Below are positions 16,512 through 25,186 of a DNA stretch of 64,000 nt, one piece after another (position 1 is the first letter of the stretch; every line of letters begins with the position of its first letter). Under the pieces are notes generated by a model that saw nothing but the letters and a program-made list of their open reading frames with translations, did not search any database and had not been told where the DNA came from. This DNA is from Paraburkholderia hospita (lineage in GTDB: Bacteria > Pseudomonadota > Gammaproteobacteria > Burkholderiales > Burkholderiaceae), in assembly GCF_002902965.1 (NCBI RefSeq), contig NZ_CP026106.1, positions 2,480,001 through 2,544,000 on the forward strand, in the 5' to 3' direction. The position numbers were made by a program, and so were the translations under genes.

Positions 16512-17891
16512 TCAGCCCGCGCGCGGGTCGAGCGCGACGGCTGCGTGTTCGTCCTGCGAGCGCGGGCGGCGCTCGCCGCAGAACGCGAATGCAAGCACGG
16601 CGCTCATCAGCATGAAGACGCCGACCACGAACATCGGCGCGTGATACGAGCCCGTCGCGTCCTTCAGCGCGCCTGTCACGTACGGCGCGACGAAGCCCGC
16701 CAGATTGCCGACCGTGTTGATCAGCGCGATGCCCGCGGCGGCTGCCGCACCCGACAGAAAGCGCGCGGGCAATGCCCAGAAGTTCGGCAGCGCCGAGAAG
16801 ATCGCGCAGGCCGTGATCGTGATGACGGCGATGGCCGTCGACGGCGACTTCATGTAAAGGGCGAGCGGAATGCTGAGCGCGCCGACCAGCGCCGGAATGC
16901 CGATGTGCCATGCGCGCACGCCGTGCTTCGTCGCGTTGCGGCTCCAGAGGAACAGCACGATCGCGGCAGGCAGATAGGGAATCGCTGTGATCAGCCCTTT
17001 CTGGAACACGTTGAACTGCGAGCCGAACTGCGTCTGGAAGCCGCCGATGATGGTCGGCAGGAAAAACGCGAGCGCATAGAGACCGTAGATCAGGCCGAAG
17101 TACATCAGCGAGAACAACCAGACGCGGCCGCTCGTCAATGCGGCGCCTGCGCGATGGCGATGCTGCGACGAACCGGCTGCGCGCTGGCGCTGCTCGGCTT
17201 CGAGTTCCGCGGTGAGCCACGCCTGCTCGTCGGCAGTGAGCCAGCGCGCCTGCGACGGCCGGTCGCTCAGATAGAACCACGCGACGATGCCGACGACGAT
17301 CGCAGGAATCGCGACGCCGAGGAACATCACGCGCCAGCCGGCCAGGCCGAACAGTCCATGCGCTTCGATCAGCAGCGCGGCAAACGGCGCGCCGATCACG
17401 ATCGTCAGCGGCTGCGCGAGATAGAACAGCGCGAGGATATGGCTGCGATGGCGCTGCGGCACCCACATGCTCAGGAACAGGATCGCACCGGGAAAGAAGC
17501 CCGCTTCCGCCACACCCAGCAGAAAGCGCAACCCATACAGCCCCGGCACGCTGCTCACCCACGTGAAGAGCAACGCGACGATGCCCCACGTCACCATGAT
17601 TCGCGCGAGCCAGCGGCGCGCACCAAACTTGTGCAACGCGAGGTTGCTCGGCACTTCGAGAAAGATGTAGCCGATGAAAAACACGCCCGCCGCGAAACCG
17701 AACTGGGCGGCGTCCAGCCCCAGATCCTTCGTCATGCCGTTCGGTCCAGCGAACGAGATCGCCGTGCGATCGAGGAAGTTGATGAAGAACATCAGCGCGA
17801 CGAACGGCACGAGGCGCAGCGAAACCTTGCGGATGGTCGAGCGCTCAAGTTGGCTCGGGCTTGCCTGTTCGGCGTGCGGGGCAGTTTGCAT
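16512..17891 (-). CDS. MFS transporter, anion:cation symporter (ACS) family
   Basis: A 459-residue twelve-helix permease. ACS features include LVPFVALMFFINFLDRTAISFAG in helix 1, EVPSNLALHKFGARRWLARIMVTWG at helices 2-3 and GVAEAGFFPGAILFLSMW in helix 5. A charged central loop follows (ADEQAWLTAELEAEQRQR). ATG 17891 follows GGAGGAG. It is the first gene of the apnO-oiaX-oiaK run, and a 20-bp element shared with the GntR gene lies 62 bases before its ATG. The likely cargo is D-apionate or a related sugar acid, by context. Confidence 0.88.
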   Translation of the reverse strand: MQTAPHAEQASPSQLERSTIRKVSLRLVPFVALMFFINFLDRTAISFAGPNGMTKDLGLDAAQFGFAAGVFFIGYIFLEVPSNLALHKFGARRWLARIMVTWGIVALLFTWVSSVPGLYGLRFLLGVAEAGFFPGAILFLSMWVPQRHRSHILALFYLAQPLTIVIGAPFAALLIEAHGLFGLAGWRVMFLGVAIPAIVVGIVAWFYLSDRPSQARWLTADEQAWLTAELEAEQRQRAAGSSQHRHRAGAALTSGRVWLFSLMYFGLIYGLYALAFFLPTIIGGFQTQFGSQFNVFQKGLITAIPYLPAAIVLFLWSRNATKHGVRAWHIGIPALVGALSIPLALYMKSPSTAIAVITITACAIFSALPNFWALPARFLSGAAAAAGIALINTVGNLAGFVAPYVTGALKDATGSYHAPMFVVGVFMLMSAVLAFAFCGERRPRSQDEHAAVALDPRAG

Positions 17892-17953
17892 TGCGTCTCC
17901 TCCGATGGGTCTCGTGGCTCTGCGCTATTGCACAGATCACTCATGTTGTGTGC

Positions 17954-17973
17954 TGGTGTGATGAGTAGACCAT
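17954..17973. promoter_or_regulatory. Operator candidate, copy 2 (before the MFS gene)
   Basis: TGGTGTGATGAGTAGACCAT shares TGGTGT-ATGA and ACCAT with the element at 12876-12895 before the GntR gene. Its place before the first gene of the apionate cluster suits a repressor site. Confidence 0.65.
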
Positions 17974-18182
17974 CTAGATTAAAAAAGCGGCACTGGGTTT
18001 ACTACCAACACCTTTCAGCAGTTCATTGGCGCGTCGTGCGCCTTCGTTATGGGCGCGCGGCGGCGTCGTTCGTGATTTGCGTGCGGGCGCGTGCAGGGGA
18101 ACGCAATTGGGTTCCGGAAAATGAACCAACTAGCATCTACTTTGGCCGGATTCCCGGGTTTGGAACCGGTTTCATTGGCAGC

Positions 18183-18211
18183 AAAAAAAATGACCCCGAA
18201 GGGTCATTTTT
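18183..18211 (-). terminator. Rho-independent terminator of the cold shock gene
   Basis: The stem pairs 18187-18196 (AAAATGACCC) with 18201-18210 (GGGTCATTTT) around a 4-base CGAA loop. On the minus strand it is followed by a run of T, 18 bases after the cold shock stop codon. The U-rich side belongs to the minus strand. Confidence 0.88.
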
Positions 18212-18228
18212 CTAATACTGGAAACGCT

Positions 18229-18432
18229 TTACGCCGGCTGGATGTTCGCAGCCTGCTTGCCCTTCGGGCCCTGCTTCACTTCAAACGTCACTTTCTGGTT
18301 TTCCTGGAGCGATTTGAAGCCGCTCGACTGGATTTCCGAAAAATGTGCAAACAGGTCTTCACCGCCGCCATCCGGCGTGATGAAACCAAAACCCTTTGCA
18401 TCGTTGAACCACTTCACCGTACCTGTTGCCAT
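18229..18432 (-). CDS. Cold shock protein, CspA family
   Basis: The 67-residue product is a single cold-shock domain with RNP1 KGFGFITP and RNP2 DLFAHFSEI, beginning [14 protein letters not shown]. It binds single-stranded RNA or DNA as a chaperone in the cytoplasm. The gene stands alone, has a strong terminator, and its transcript probably has a 5' leader, as usual for these genes. Length and motifs are fully standard. Confidence 0.97.
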   Translation of the reverse strand: MATGTVKWFNDAKGFGFITPDGGGEDLFAHFSEIQSSGFKSLQENQKVTFEVKQGPKGKQAANIQPA

Positions 18433-18724
18433 TTTGCAAGATTCCCAAAATTAATATTGCGCGTCGGTGGCGCTCCGCCAGCCGTGCGATGCACTTTTTA
18501 ACATGGAGTCGTGGTTCCTCACAATCAGCATTTTTGCTTGGGGCCGGCTGGCACAACTGGAAACCCGCTGACGGCGCGCGATCTCGATCGCCTACCCTTT
18601 CATCGGCGCCCGTCCCGAGACCGTCCACCCGTGGGCATCAGCGCGATGTCGCCGCTCTCGAGCACCGGTTTGAGCTGGAAAATCGAAGCGGCTGTTCGAC
18701 GCTAGAGCGACAAGTTTGACCAGA

Positions 18725-19783
18725 TTATTTTCTACCGCCTTCGTCGGGTTTCATCGAGCATCCGTCTTCGTCCCGTTGCCCGCCTCGCCCCGACCGGAAG
18801 GCGATCCCTGCGGAGTTGGCTGGACCGGGCGTGGAGTCCTCGATGACTTGAGACGGCGCCACATTGCCCCTTGCTCCCGGCGCGAACGCGAGAATGCGCA
18901 GGTTCGGTTGGGCAACGAAGAGCCGTCCATCCGGTGAGACGGTGATCCTGTTACCCGGGAACGCCAAAACTTGGCCGATGATTCCCGTGGATGGACCGCT
19001 GATTGTCCGTATCGGTCGCACGTCGCCATTCGCCTTGGCGGCGAAAACGCTCACCTGGGTCTGGGTCGCATCCGCAGTCGTGTTGTAGACGAATAATTCG
19101 TCCGTACGAGGATCGACAGCGATCGACGTGGCGATCTGTGAGAAAAAAACATCGCGGCCCGGAAACAGGCCGGTTTTGGGACCTGTGAGGCTGCGCAGAA
19201 GCGGCGGCGCGGTCACACTTCGGCTCGTGCCGAACGTGTCGATGATCACCGTTCCCTGTATGTCATAACCCGCGATCAGCAGATTGTCGTCGCCGTCGAT
19301 CGCGATGCTCTGGTACTGGGTGATGTTCGGATCGGTAATACGGACCGGATTGGGTATCGGCCCGGAGCTATTGACGGGAACGACCATCACGCCCGCCGTC
19401 GAGGGGCGAACGCTCAGGACGAAATCGTTAAGGCGGGCGTCTACCGCGATACCGGGCAGGTCATTTGTCATCCCCGGCATGAACGAGCGACCAGGCGCTT
19501 GATTGCCCTCTGCCTTCCGCGGAAAGATGTCGACGGTGTCATTGCCAAACTGCGCTACATGAAAGGCGTCCTTCCTGTCGATCACCGTCGCCCCGGCCGA
19601 CATCAGGGTGGTGAGTGGCCCTTGCAGCACCTGGCAGGGTTCGGTCGCTCCGTTGGCGCGCGCTGAGTAACCGCGAATCTGATCACCGAGCGCGAGAAAG
19701 ACGGCGTCGTGGGAGCAGACAGCGTGCGCCAGTTGGACCCCGAAAACCATACTGGCGACGACGACACATAGCGCGGGTTTCAT
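18725..19783 (-). CDS. Exported beta-propeller-like protein of unknown function
   Basis: A 352-residue secreted protein. The signal peptide is MKPALCVVVASMVFGVQLAHA and AGGAGG precedes ATG 19783. The rest is built of repeated short strands of propeller type (GIAVDARLNDFVLSVRP, QSIAIDGDDNLLIAGY, TSIAVDPRTDELFVYN, NRITVSPDGRLFVAQ), spaced roughly 40-50 residues, like NHL or SMP-30-type propellers. Two Cys in the mature part (CSHDAVFL, PCQVLQG) could form a disulfide. It ends in a charged, Gly-rich tail. No catalytic residues can be named. It is a single-gene unit. Confidence 0.75.
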   Translation of the reverse strand: MKPALCVVVASMVFGVQLAHAVCSHDAVFLALGDQIRGYSARANGATEPCQVLQGPLTTLMSAGATVIDRKDAFHVAQFGNDTVDIFPRKAEGNQAPGRSFMPGMTNDLPGIAVDARLNDFVLSVRPSTAGVMVVPVNSSGPIPNPVRITDPNITQYQSIAIDGDDNLLIAGYDIQGTVIIDTFGTSRSVTAPPLLRSLTGPKTGLFPGRDVFFSQIATSIAVDPRTDELFVYNTTADATQTQVSVFAAKANGDVRPIRTISGPSTGIIGQVLAFPGNRITVSPDGRLFVAQPNLRILAFAPGARGNVAPSQVIEDSTPGPANSAGIAFRSGRGGQRDEDGCSMKPDEGGRK

Positions 19784-20097
19784 GCACGCCTCCTTGGTCA
19801 TATCGAGCGAATGCGCCGATAAAGCATAGACGCCTGCCGGAAACCCAAGGAGCTTCCGCCAGTTGGAACCTGTGTTTTGGCGGGCGATGCAAGGGAACAC
19901 CCGTCGATATCGAACGGTGATGGCCCTATGCCGTACATGGATGGCCGATTTTTTTAACGCGTGAGGCTCGTTCCAAGCCCAACAACGATCGGCCGGAATG
20001 CCTGTCTGAGCGGCTCAAATTGGCCGCTCGCAGCCTCCCCACCTGAACAAGGGCCCTCTATCGGGGCGTTCAAGGCAGTTTTGACAGTCAGCGGAAA
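19784..20097. other. Gene-free stretch
   Basis: The 314 bases upstream of the propeller gene hold its promoter region but no frame with a family match and no clear hairpin. Confidence 0.4.
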
Positions 20098-20499
20098 CTA
20101 TCCGAAAACCCGTACCCAGGCCGCCCGGATTCGCCGCGCCCGATCTTCAAAGAGATATGAGGCGGCCAGCGCGAGCAGACCGGAAACGACGCCCGTCGCA
20201 ACGTGCTCGACAACAGGAAGCCGGTAGTGACTCGTATGCGAGAAAGCGTCGCCTAAGGCCGTCAGACAGCCGACGATCAGCGCATTGCCGTATCGATGCG
20301 AGTAGAGTTTCGCGGCTGGCGTGAACGTCAACAGTACCGCGAGGACCCCGGTGAGCAGTCCCGTCTGGAGTGCAATCGTCCAGTGGACAAGGCTCAAGAC
20401 GTTGCCCCAACTCCCCGGCATGCAGGTCATGCACGCGCTGGTGGGCTGCCAGAAACGCTGGGCAAACAGGCGCATCCGGCGTTTCCATTCACTTGACAT
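20098..20499 (-). CDS. Small inner-membrane protein of unknown function
   Basis: A 133-residue protein with GGGGAGC before ATG 20499. After a basic, Cys-containing start (MSSEWKRRMRLFAQRF, then CMTCMPGSWG) it has about three hydrophobic segments: VHWTIALQTGLLTGVLAVLLTF, YGNALIVGCLTALGDAFSH and VEHVATGVVSGLLALAASYLF. The end is basic (EDRARRIRAAWVRVFG). The mix of His (SHTSHYRLP) and the CxxC-type pair in the start is notable but gives no function. It stands alone. Confidence 0.65.
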   Translation of the reverse strand: MSSEWKRRMRLFAQRFWQPTSACMTCMPGSWGNVLSLVHWTIALQTGLLTGVLAVLLTFTPAAKLYSHRYGNALIVGCLTALGDAFSHTSHYRLPVVEHVATGVVSGLLALAASYLFEDRARRIRAAWVRVFG

Positions 20500-20974
20500 G
20501 ATGCGCTCCCCGTCATGGATGCACGGAACGCGCGCCCGAGGGAATCAGGATCCAAAGAGCAGCGTATCCACGGTGGAATCATACCTCGCGACCAGATCTA
20601 CGCCCCGTTCACGTGGGGCGGCAACTCGAAGGCTGCACGACCGGCATCGCCCAGCTGTCTTGGTGCAGACCTACCCACATGATCGTGTCGTAAATGCTGC
20701 GTTGCGCTTTGTTAGTCGGATACCGGGATCGCTTATAGTCGGATATGGTAATTCATATGGATTCCATACCATTACGACGCAAATTAACCAAAACAAAGCC
20801 CCGATTTTGTCGGCAATCCGCAGAACCATTCCGCATGAACCGGCTGGTGTGTTCTTGCGTAGCTAGCTGGCAGGGAGCCTGCCGAATTGGCATACGGTAG
20901 GGATTTCACCAAGTATTCGCGAACCGACTGCTGTGCGACGCTATGTCTCAGTGCCATTCCTCATGGAGACAGGC
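20500..20974. other. Gene-free stretch
   Basis: The 475 bases between two divergent small membrane-protein genes contain AT-rich sequence around 20730-20810, probably promoters. Frames here have no recognisable product. Confidence 0.4.
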
Positions 20975-21241
20975 ATGCAATCTGAGACACACAAGAAAGC
21001 AGCAGTCGGAGCTTTTCTTAATCGGTCGGCTCTGTTCCTGCTGATGTTGCCAGTTGCCTTCTTTCTCTGGGCACTCCACGCCTACCCGCCTCACGAAGCA
21101 TGTTGGCTCGGCGTCGCCTCTGCCATCTATGTCTGGCCTGTGGCTGGAATCCTCTTTGTCGTCGCCGCAGGCTTTCACGTCGGCTCCACCAGTCGACGAC
21201 TGGGAACGGCCGGCGAATTGCGGAAGGCGCACGGGCACTAG
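20975..21241 (+). CDS. Small membrane protein of unknown function
   Basis: An 88-residue protein with two predicted membrane segments (LFLLMLPVAFFLWALHAY and VASAIYVWPVAGILFVVAAGF), a basic N-terminus and a basic tail (TSRRLGTAGELRKAHGH). GGAG precedes ATG 20975, which I prefer to the in-frame upstream starts at 20933 and 20963. No family is recognised. It is monocistronic; the next strong terminator lies about 200 bases downstream. Confidence 0.55.
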   Translation: MQSETHKKAAVGAFLNRSALFLLMLPVAFFLWALHAYPPHEACWLGVASAIYVWPVAGILFVVAAGFHVGSTSRRLGTAGELRKAHGH

Positions 21242-21457
21242 CTCCCGGCGGTGACGGGTGCGATGTACGCGACGGCCTCGGCAGAGACCTCGTCGATGAC
21301 GAGGTTCGTCAGGCGGAAATCGGTGCAGTCCAGCAAGGGCGCGCATACCGGCGTTCACGGAAGATGCGCAGAAAAATAGCAAGCTGGTCTGTGACGGGTC
21401 GTGTCTCCGTTACCCCTTCCACTGATCATGCCTTCGCGGCACGGTCTCTGAAAACAC

Positions 21458-21498
21458 AACGCCCCAGAGTCTCCTTTATAGGAGGCTCGGGGCGTTTT
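21458..21498 (+). terminator. Strong rho-independent terminator without an adjacent gene
   Basis: AACGCCCC plus GAGTCTCC pair with GGAGGCTC plus GGGGCGTT around a TTTATA loop, with one bulged A and one G-T pair, followed by TTTTT on the plus strand. The nearest plus-strand gene ends 217 bases upstream. It may also end the convergent RNase-like gene, or mark a small RNA transcribed from within 21242-21457. Confidence 0.85.
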
Positions 21499-21511
21499 TA
21501 ATTGGCGCAAC

Positions 21512-21982
21512 TTATTCTGCAATGCGTTTGAAACTGGCGTAGTAATCCTCGGTGTAGTAGCAGTCGCTGGTCTGCTTGCGCGGTCCACCACATACGATGC
21601 GGCGTTGCCCGCGATCCGTTGAGCCAGGCGTGCGAACCGTGTATGCGTGGTAATAGCCGCGCGGATGCTCCGGCAGCAATGCCGCGCTGTTGCGGAACAA
21701 GACGCCGTCCTCGCTAAAAGGGAAACGGCCGCCCGCTTTGATCAGACGCAGTGTTTCGGCTGCTTCCGCCGGCAACTGCGCCTTAGTGACGACGGCCGGC
21801 GCGCTCGGCGCCGGCGCGCCCGATGCAGCCGTTGTGCCGCTCGCGGCCTGCCCAGGCTGACTCGCCGCCTGACTCGCGGAGGCGCCCGATTCCTGAGTAC
21901 CACTTCCCGATCCGTCCTTGCCGCATCCGCCGAGGATCGCGTTCAAGGCGAGGATGCAGGAGAAAGCCCACGCTCGCTTCAC
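21512..21982 (-). CDS. Ribonuclease N1/Sa-like lipoprotein lacking both catalytic residues
   Basis: A 156-residue product starting at GTG 21982. The signal peptide ends in a lipobox (ILGGC, Cys20), and a Ser/Ala/Pro linker runs to about residue 66. The C-terminal 90 residues align along their length with the guanyl-specific RNase Sa family (LPAEAAETLRLIKAGGRFPFSEDGVLF, then GYYHAYTVRTPG, RGQRRIVCG, CYYTEDYYASFKRI; each is a separate stretch). In RNase Sa the catalytic base is Glu in YYHEYTV and the acid is His in GDHYATF. Here these positions are Ala113 and Tyr147. The Arg cluster is kept. It is therefore probably a binding protein or a lipid-anchored non-enzyme rather than an RNase. No immunity gene of barstar type is adjacent. 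Confidence 0.8.
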   Translation of the reverse strand: MKRAWAFSCILALNAILGGCGKDGSGSGTQESGASASQAASQPGQAASGTTAASGAPAPSAPAVVTKAQLPAEAAETLRLIKAGGRFPFSEDGVLFRNSAALLPEHPRGYYHAYTVRTPGSTDRGQRRIVCGGPRKQTSDCYYTEDYYASFKRIAE

Positions 21983-22285
21983 GAAATGGTTGTCTCCGGG
22001 TTGACTGGCATTCGACGTTCACGAACGATTCAAGGGTATCGCTAATGGCAGAGCGAATCAATGTTCGGCCGGAAATAGGCGTTTCTTACCCGGCAACCGG
22101 GCTGATGCGCGCTTCACGGTGTTCGAGAAGCAGGCAAATCAAGCAGATCGCGATGAAGCTTCGAAGGGTGCATTGCTCCCTCGCCCGCGTCCAGATCAGC
22201 AATCGATCCGACGGGGAAGCTCGCGCCAGCATTGGCTACGCAGCGCAGCGCCAGTGACCTTGACAGCATGTGGTTTCCTAAAGGC
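21983..22285. other. Gene-free stretch
   Basis: The 303 bases between the RNase-like gene and the next minus-strand gene show no convincing frame, hairpin or repeat; they should include the promoter of the RNase-like gene. Confidence 0.4.
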
Positions 22286-23041
22286 TTATGGCTCAACCGG
22301 AACATCCCGGTCGTCGCCCATCCCGTGATACCCACCTTGAAATATGACAGTCACGTTGCGGGGGTTGTCTGCACGATAGACGTTGGCATAGATGGGGGTC
22401 GCCACGATGCCCGCGCCGCAATCGAATTTCAGATCCTTGTCGATTTGTCCACTTTTGATATTGATAAGACGCAGGCGGACCATCGACAACGAACAATCCA
22501 TCGAAGACTGGTACACACCCAGCAACAGATGGTTTTTCGTGTGATGCCACATCGGTATTTCGACAACACCGACCACTCGGGGTGTTTCGAGGCCGGTATC
22601 GTTGAGACTGCCGACTTGATGCAGCGCGATCGGCAGGATTTTTTTGCCATCTCGCCACTCCCCCGATGCCTTCGTATCGCTGATTTTTAACGCAATAGGG
22701 CAAGGAACAGGGTGGCTCGGCGAAGCGGCAGGCACCGTTGGCGAATCACCAAACGAAACAGGCTCTACTGCTTCGCATAACTGCATCTCTCCATTGGGTT
22801 GGCGTTTACCTTGCAATGGAATGGGAACGCGATGGGCATCGTAGTAGTAACTGCCATCGACGCGCCACTGACCAGACTCATTTCGGTTGATGTCATCGTA
22901 GGTCTGTAACGACACATGAACAGGGAGGCTACCAATCGTGCCGGCATAGTTCCTGATCTCATACCACCCGGCATGGGCCGACGAAGCGGTGAACAAAATC
23001 ACGCATAGGATCGAGCAAGAGAAATTTCGTTTGCGTTTCAT
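22286..23041 (-). CDS. Exported protein of unknown function
   Basis: A 251-residue product with a signal peptide (MKRKRNFSCSILCVILFTASSAHA). The mature part starts GWYEIRNYAGTIGSLPVHVSLQTY and is rich in beta-strand-like, aromatic segments. It contains the repeated idea of a displayed property with units such as SGQWRVDGSYYYDAHRVPIPLQG and KASGEWRDGKKILPIALHQVG, which look like two copies of a small beta unit. Cys residues (LCEAVEP, PVPCPIAL, MDCSLS, KFDCGAG) could form two disulfides. No family is recognised. It is monocistronic. Confidence 0.65.
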   Translation of the reverse strand: MKRKRNFSCSILCVILFTASSAHAGWYEIRNYAGTIGSLPVHVSLQTYDDINRNESGQWRVDGSYYYDAHRVPIPLQGKRQPNGEMQLCEAVEPVSFGDSPTVPAASPSHPVPCPIALKISDTKASGEWRDGKKILPIALHQVGSLNDTGLETPRVVGVVEIPMWHHTKNHLLLGVYQSSMDCSLSMVRLRLINIKSGQIDKDLKFDCGAGIVATPIYANVYRADNPRNVTVIFQGGYHGMGDDRDVPVEP

Positions 23042-23257
23042 CGGTTATCTTCAGTTGTCGCCGATAAGTATGCCCGCGGACCGGTATCGGCCATTCGCAG
23101 CCGATTTACTCGATTACAAGCACGGCTGCCTTCCTTTCGCGCAATTACAAAACATCAAGTCTCACGCGAAGGTCCCGATAACCCGATTGTACGTCGCTAC
23201 CGTGCATTCGATTTTCGACCGTCCCTCCAAGCGCTGAACAAAGGAAGCATCAGCCCC

Positions 23258-23968
23258 ATGTCGCCTGATCCGATCAACACGAACACGTCAGTCACCACAC
23301 CGCCACCGCCCGAGCCTCCTCCATCAAAGGATGCATCGTCGACGGCCAGCACGTCCGACCGCAGTAACGATGCACTGATGGCAGCCCTCAAACGCACGTT
23401 GACGCGGCTCGGCATCGATGCATCAACGGGCTTGACCATCAGCGACAGCGTCAACGACAACTCCGACGCCTTGTCGTTACCCAGGCGCGTGAGTGCGTCG
23501 AGCGCATCACTGATCGCGGCGCTCTATCAGGCGCTCGAACTGCAGCAGTCAATTGCCCTGGCCAATGGCCTGAGCATACCGGGCAAAGAGACGAAGGACG
23601 CGCTTTCCGTCGTGACAGATATCCAGTCATCCAATTCGGCCGTAAATGGCTATCGCGATCTCGGCGCTCAGATTGCCGATCTGGCGAAGATGTCCGGTAC
23701 GGTGGCAAGCGACGACGATGCCGATACGGACGAATGGGGTTTCGATATTGACGATTCCGCAAACACCTCGAGCGCTGACACACAGCCGGGCGACCCAATG
23801 ACAGCCGCAATCGGACAATTGAATCAGGCGTTAAAGGATCATGTCGTGACGCTCGTGCAGAATGCAAACGCGAAAGTCTCGCTGGCTGCGGTACTCGACG
23901 GATTATCAGACGAGACGAAGGGAGTCCAGTGGCGGCCGCTTGGCGTGCTGATCGACGTGCAGGCGTAG
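23258..23968 (+). CDS. Acidic low-complexity protein of unknown function
   Basis: A 236-residue protein with AAAGGAAG about 18 bases before ATG 23258. The first 40 residues are Pro/Thr/Ser-rich (VTTPPPPEPPPSKD), the middle is helical (LMAALKRTLTRLGID, LIAALYQALELQQSIALANGLS), and an Asp-rich loop (SDDDADTDEWGFDIDD) is near residue 155. The absence of a signal peptide, the Ser/Ala/Asp bias and the disordered proline start recall substrates or accessory proteins of specialised secretion, but there is no secretion gene nearby. Function unknown. Confidence 0.65.
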   Translation: MSPDPINTNTSVTTPPPPEPPPSKDASSTASTSDRSNDALMAALKRTLTRLGIDASTGLTISDSVNDNSDALSLPRRVSASSASLIAALYQALELQQSIALANGLSIPGKETKDALSVVTDIQSSNSAVNGYRDLGAQIADLAKMSGTVASDDDADTDEWGFDIDDSANTSSADTQPGDPMTAAIGQLNQALKDHVVTLVQNANAKVSLAAVLDGLSDETKGVQWRPLGVLIDVQA

Positions 23969-24761
23969 TGCCCGATTAACGCCTCATGCCCGAGAGACAT
24001 GCCTGTACCCTGGAAGGGGCCGGCGCTGTATGCATCCGGACGCGGCAATCGAAGCCGCTCGCCACGGCCCTCCGGCGCGGATTTCATTCACGCGTGCTTC
24101 TGTCGAGGAATGCGATTCCCCCAGGAAATTCAACCAAATTACTTCCACTTCGAGAGGATTTCGACGTCAGAATCGACCTCCCTCACCCCGTCTGTTACCC
24201 ATATAGCTTCCGAAGTCAAACAGGTTTCAACCATAAATCTTCCATCGTCGCAGGCGCTCGCCATAAGGGGTTGCACGCGACCAACGTGAGCACCTTCGGG
24301 CGATCCCGCCCATGAACGCGCGAACCGACCGACTCAAGATCGGCCTGAGCTGACGTTCACGTGTCGCCGTTGGTAAGCCAGCTCAGGGTTGCTCTTTTGC
24401 CATTCTCACCGCCGCGACCGCGAATGTCAGCTCTCGCCGCAGTCGCATGAGTACTTGCGACCCGTTGCTGACTCGCTGATCCGTGAGAAGCGGACGCCCA
24501 CCAACCTCGCTGAAGGTGCACAATCGACCTGTAGATCGTGACACCCGAAAGCGGCCACTCGACGGTGTCGATGTCCATGATAGAACTCCATACGTACAGT
24601 TGACTCTGCACGTGTCCGCCGATGCGTGCATCGGGGTCCATCGGTCAATCGGGCATTATTGGCGGCCCGACACCGGACCTGGTGGCGTACGTCACCGGGA
24701 GATGATCGTGCAGATCTGGAGCGGTTCGTTTTGATCGAGCCTTGCAGCAAGGAGAGCAACC
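23969..24761. other. Long intergenic stretch with one frameshifted ORF
   Basis: The 793 bases hold no intact gene I can support. The only coding-like piece is the broken minus-strand frame at 24383-24578. The right end includes AAGGAG before the Cys-rich gene. Confidence 0.4.
24383..24578 (-). pseudogene. Possible small gene broken by a one-base frameshift
   Basis: ATG 24578 has GGAG 7 bases upstream and opens MDIDTVEWPLSGVTIYRSIV. A one-base shift near that point joins it to a coding-like end (SEVGGRPLLTDQRVSNGSQ, then MRLRRELTFAVAAVRMAKEQP as a separate stretch) stopping at TGA 24383. Together they would be about 65 residues. Length and composition look protein-like, but no family is recognised. 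Confidence 0.35.
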
Positions 24762-24974
24762 ATGAAGAGCATTTTGATGGGTGTTTTAGCGGGTCTCTCA
24801 TTCGGGTGCCTTGCCGCCCCGAATTGCAACGACGTAAAGACCAATTGCATCGACAATTACAATCGGGACATCGGAGCGTGTGGAAATTACTCCGACAGAC
24901 GAGGAGAACTTTGCAAGGCGGACGCACAAAATCGATATCTGTCATGCGTTCAGGCTGGTGGCTGCGGGGGCTAA
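24762..24974 (+). CDS. Small secreted Cys-rich protein
   Basis: A 70-residue product with AAGGAG before ATG 24762. The signal peptide (MKSILMGVLAGLSFGCLAAP) leads to a mature part of about 50 residues with six Cys spaced N-C-x6-C-x10-C-x10-C-x10-C-x5-C, ending in a Gly-rich tail (VQAGGCGG). Three disulfides are plausible in the periplasm or outside. The Asn/Asp/Tyr-rich composition and C-x10-C repeats recall small helical hairpin proteins. The role is unknown. The signal sequence also has an FGC motif, but LSFGC is a poor lipobox. Confidence 0.7.
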   Translation: MKSILMGVLAGLSFGCLAAPNCNDVKTNCIDNYNRDIGACGNYSDRRGELCKADAQNRYLSCVQAGGCGG

Positions 24975-25186
24975 CGGCGCCTTATTCATTGCGGCCGTAG
25001 ATCCGAAGCACCGTTAACCGACCGCTTTCGGACCCCACTCCCGACCGACGGCTTATGGCCGACTACTTGCCCGATGTAGTCGGCCAACGACGACGCGCGA
25101 GAGACGGTGACCGGACGACGAAGCAAGGGTCGATGGCGCCCAGCTTCTTGACGACCTTGAAGGTCGCCGAAAAAATGGGCGTACGA

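Noticed and set aside
16545..18215. 556-residue frame on the plus strand
   Set aside because: It mirrors the MFS transporter gene and is Arg/Asp/Glu-rich without motifs.
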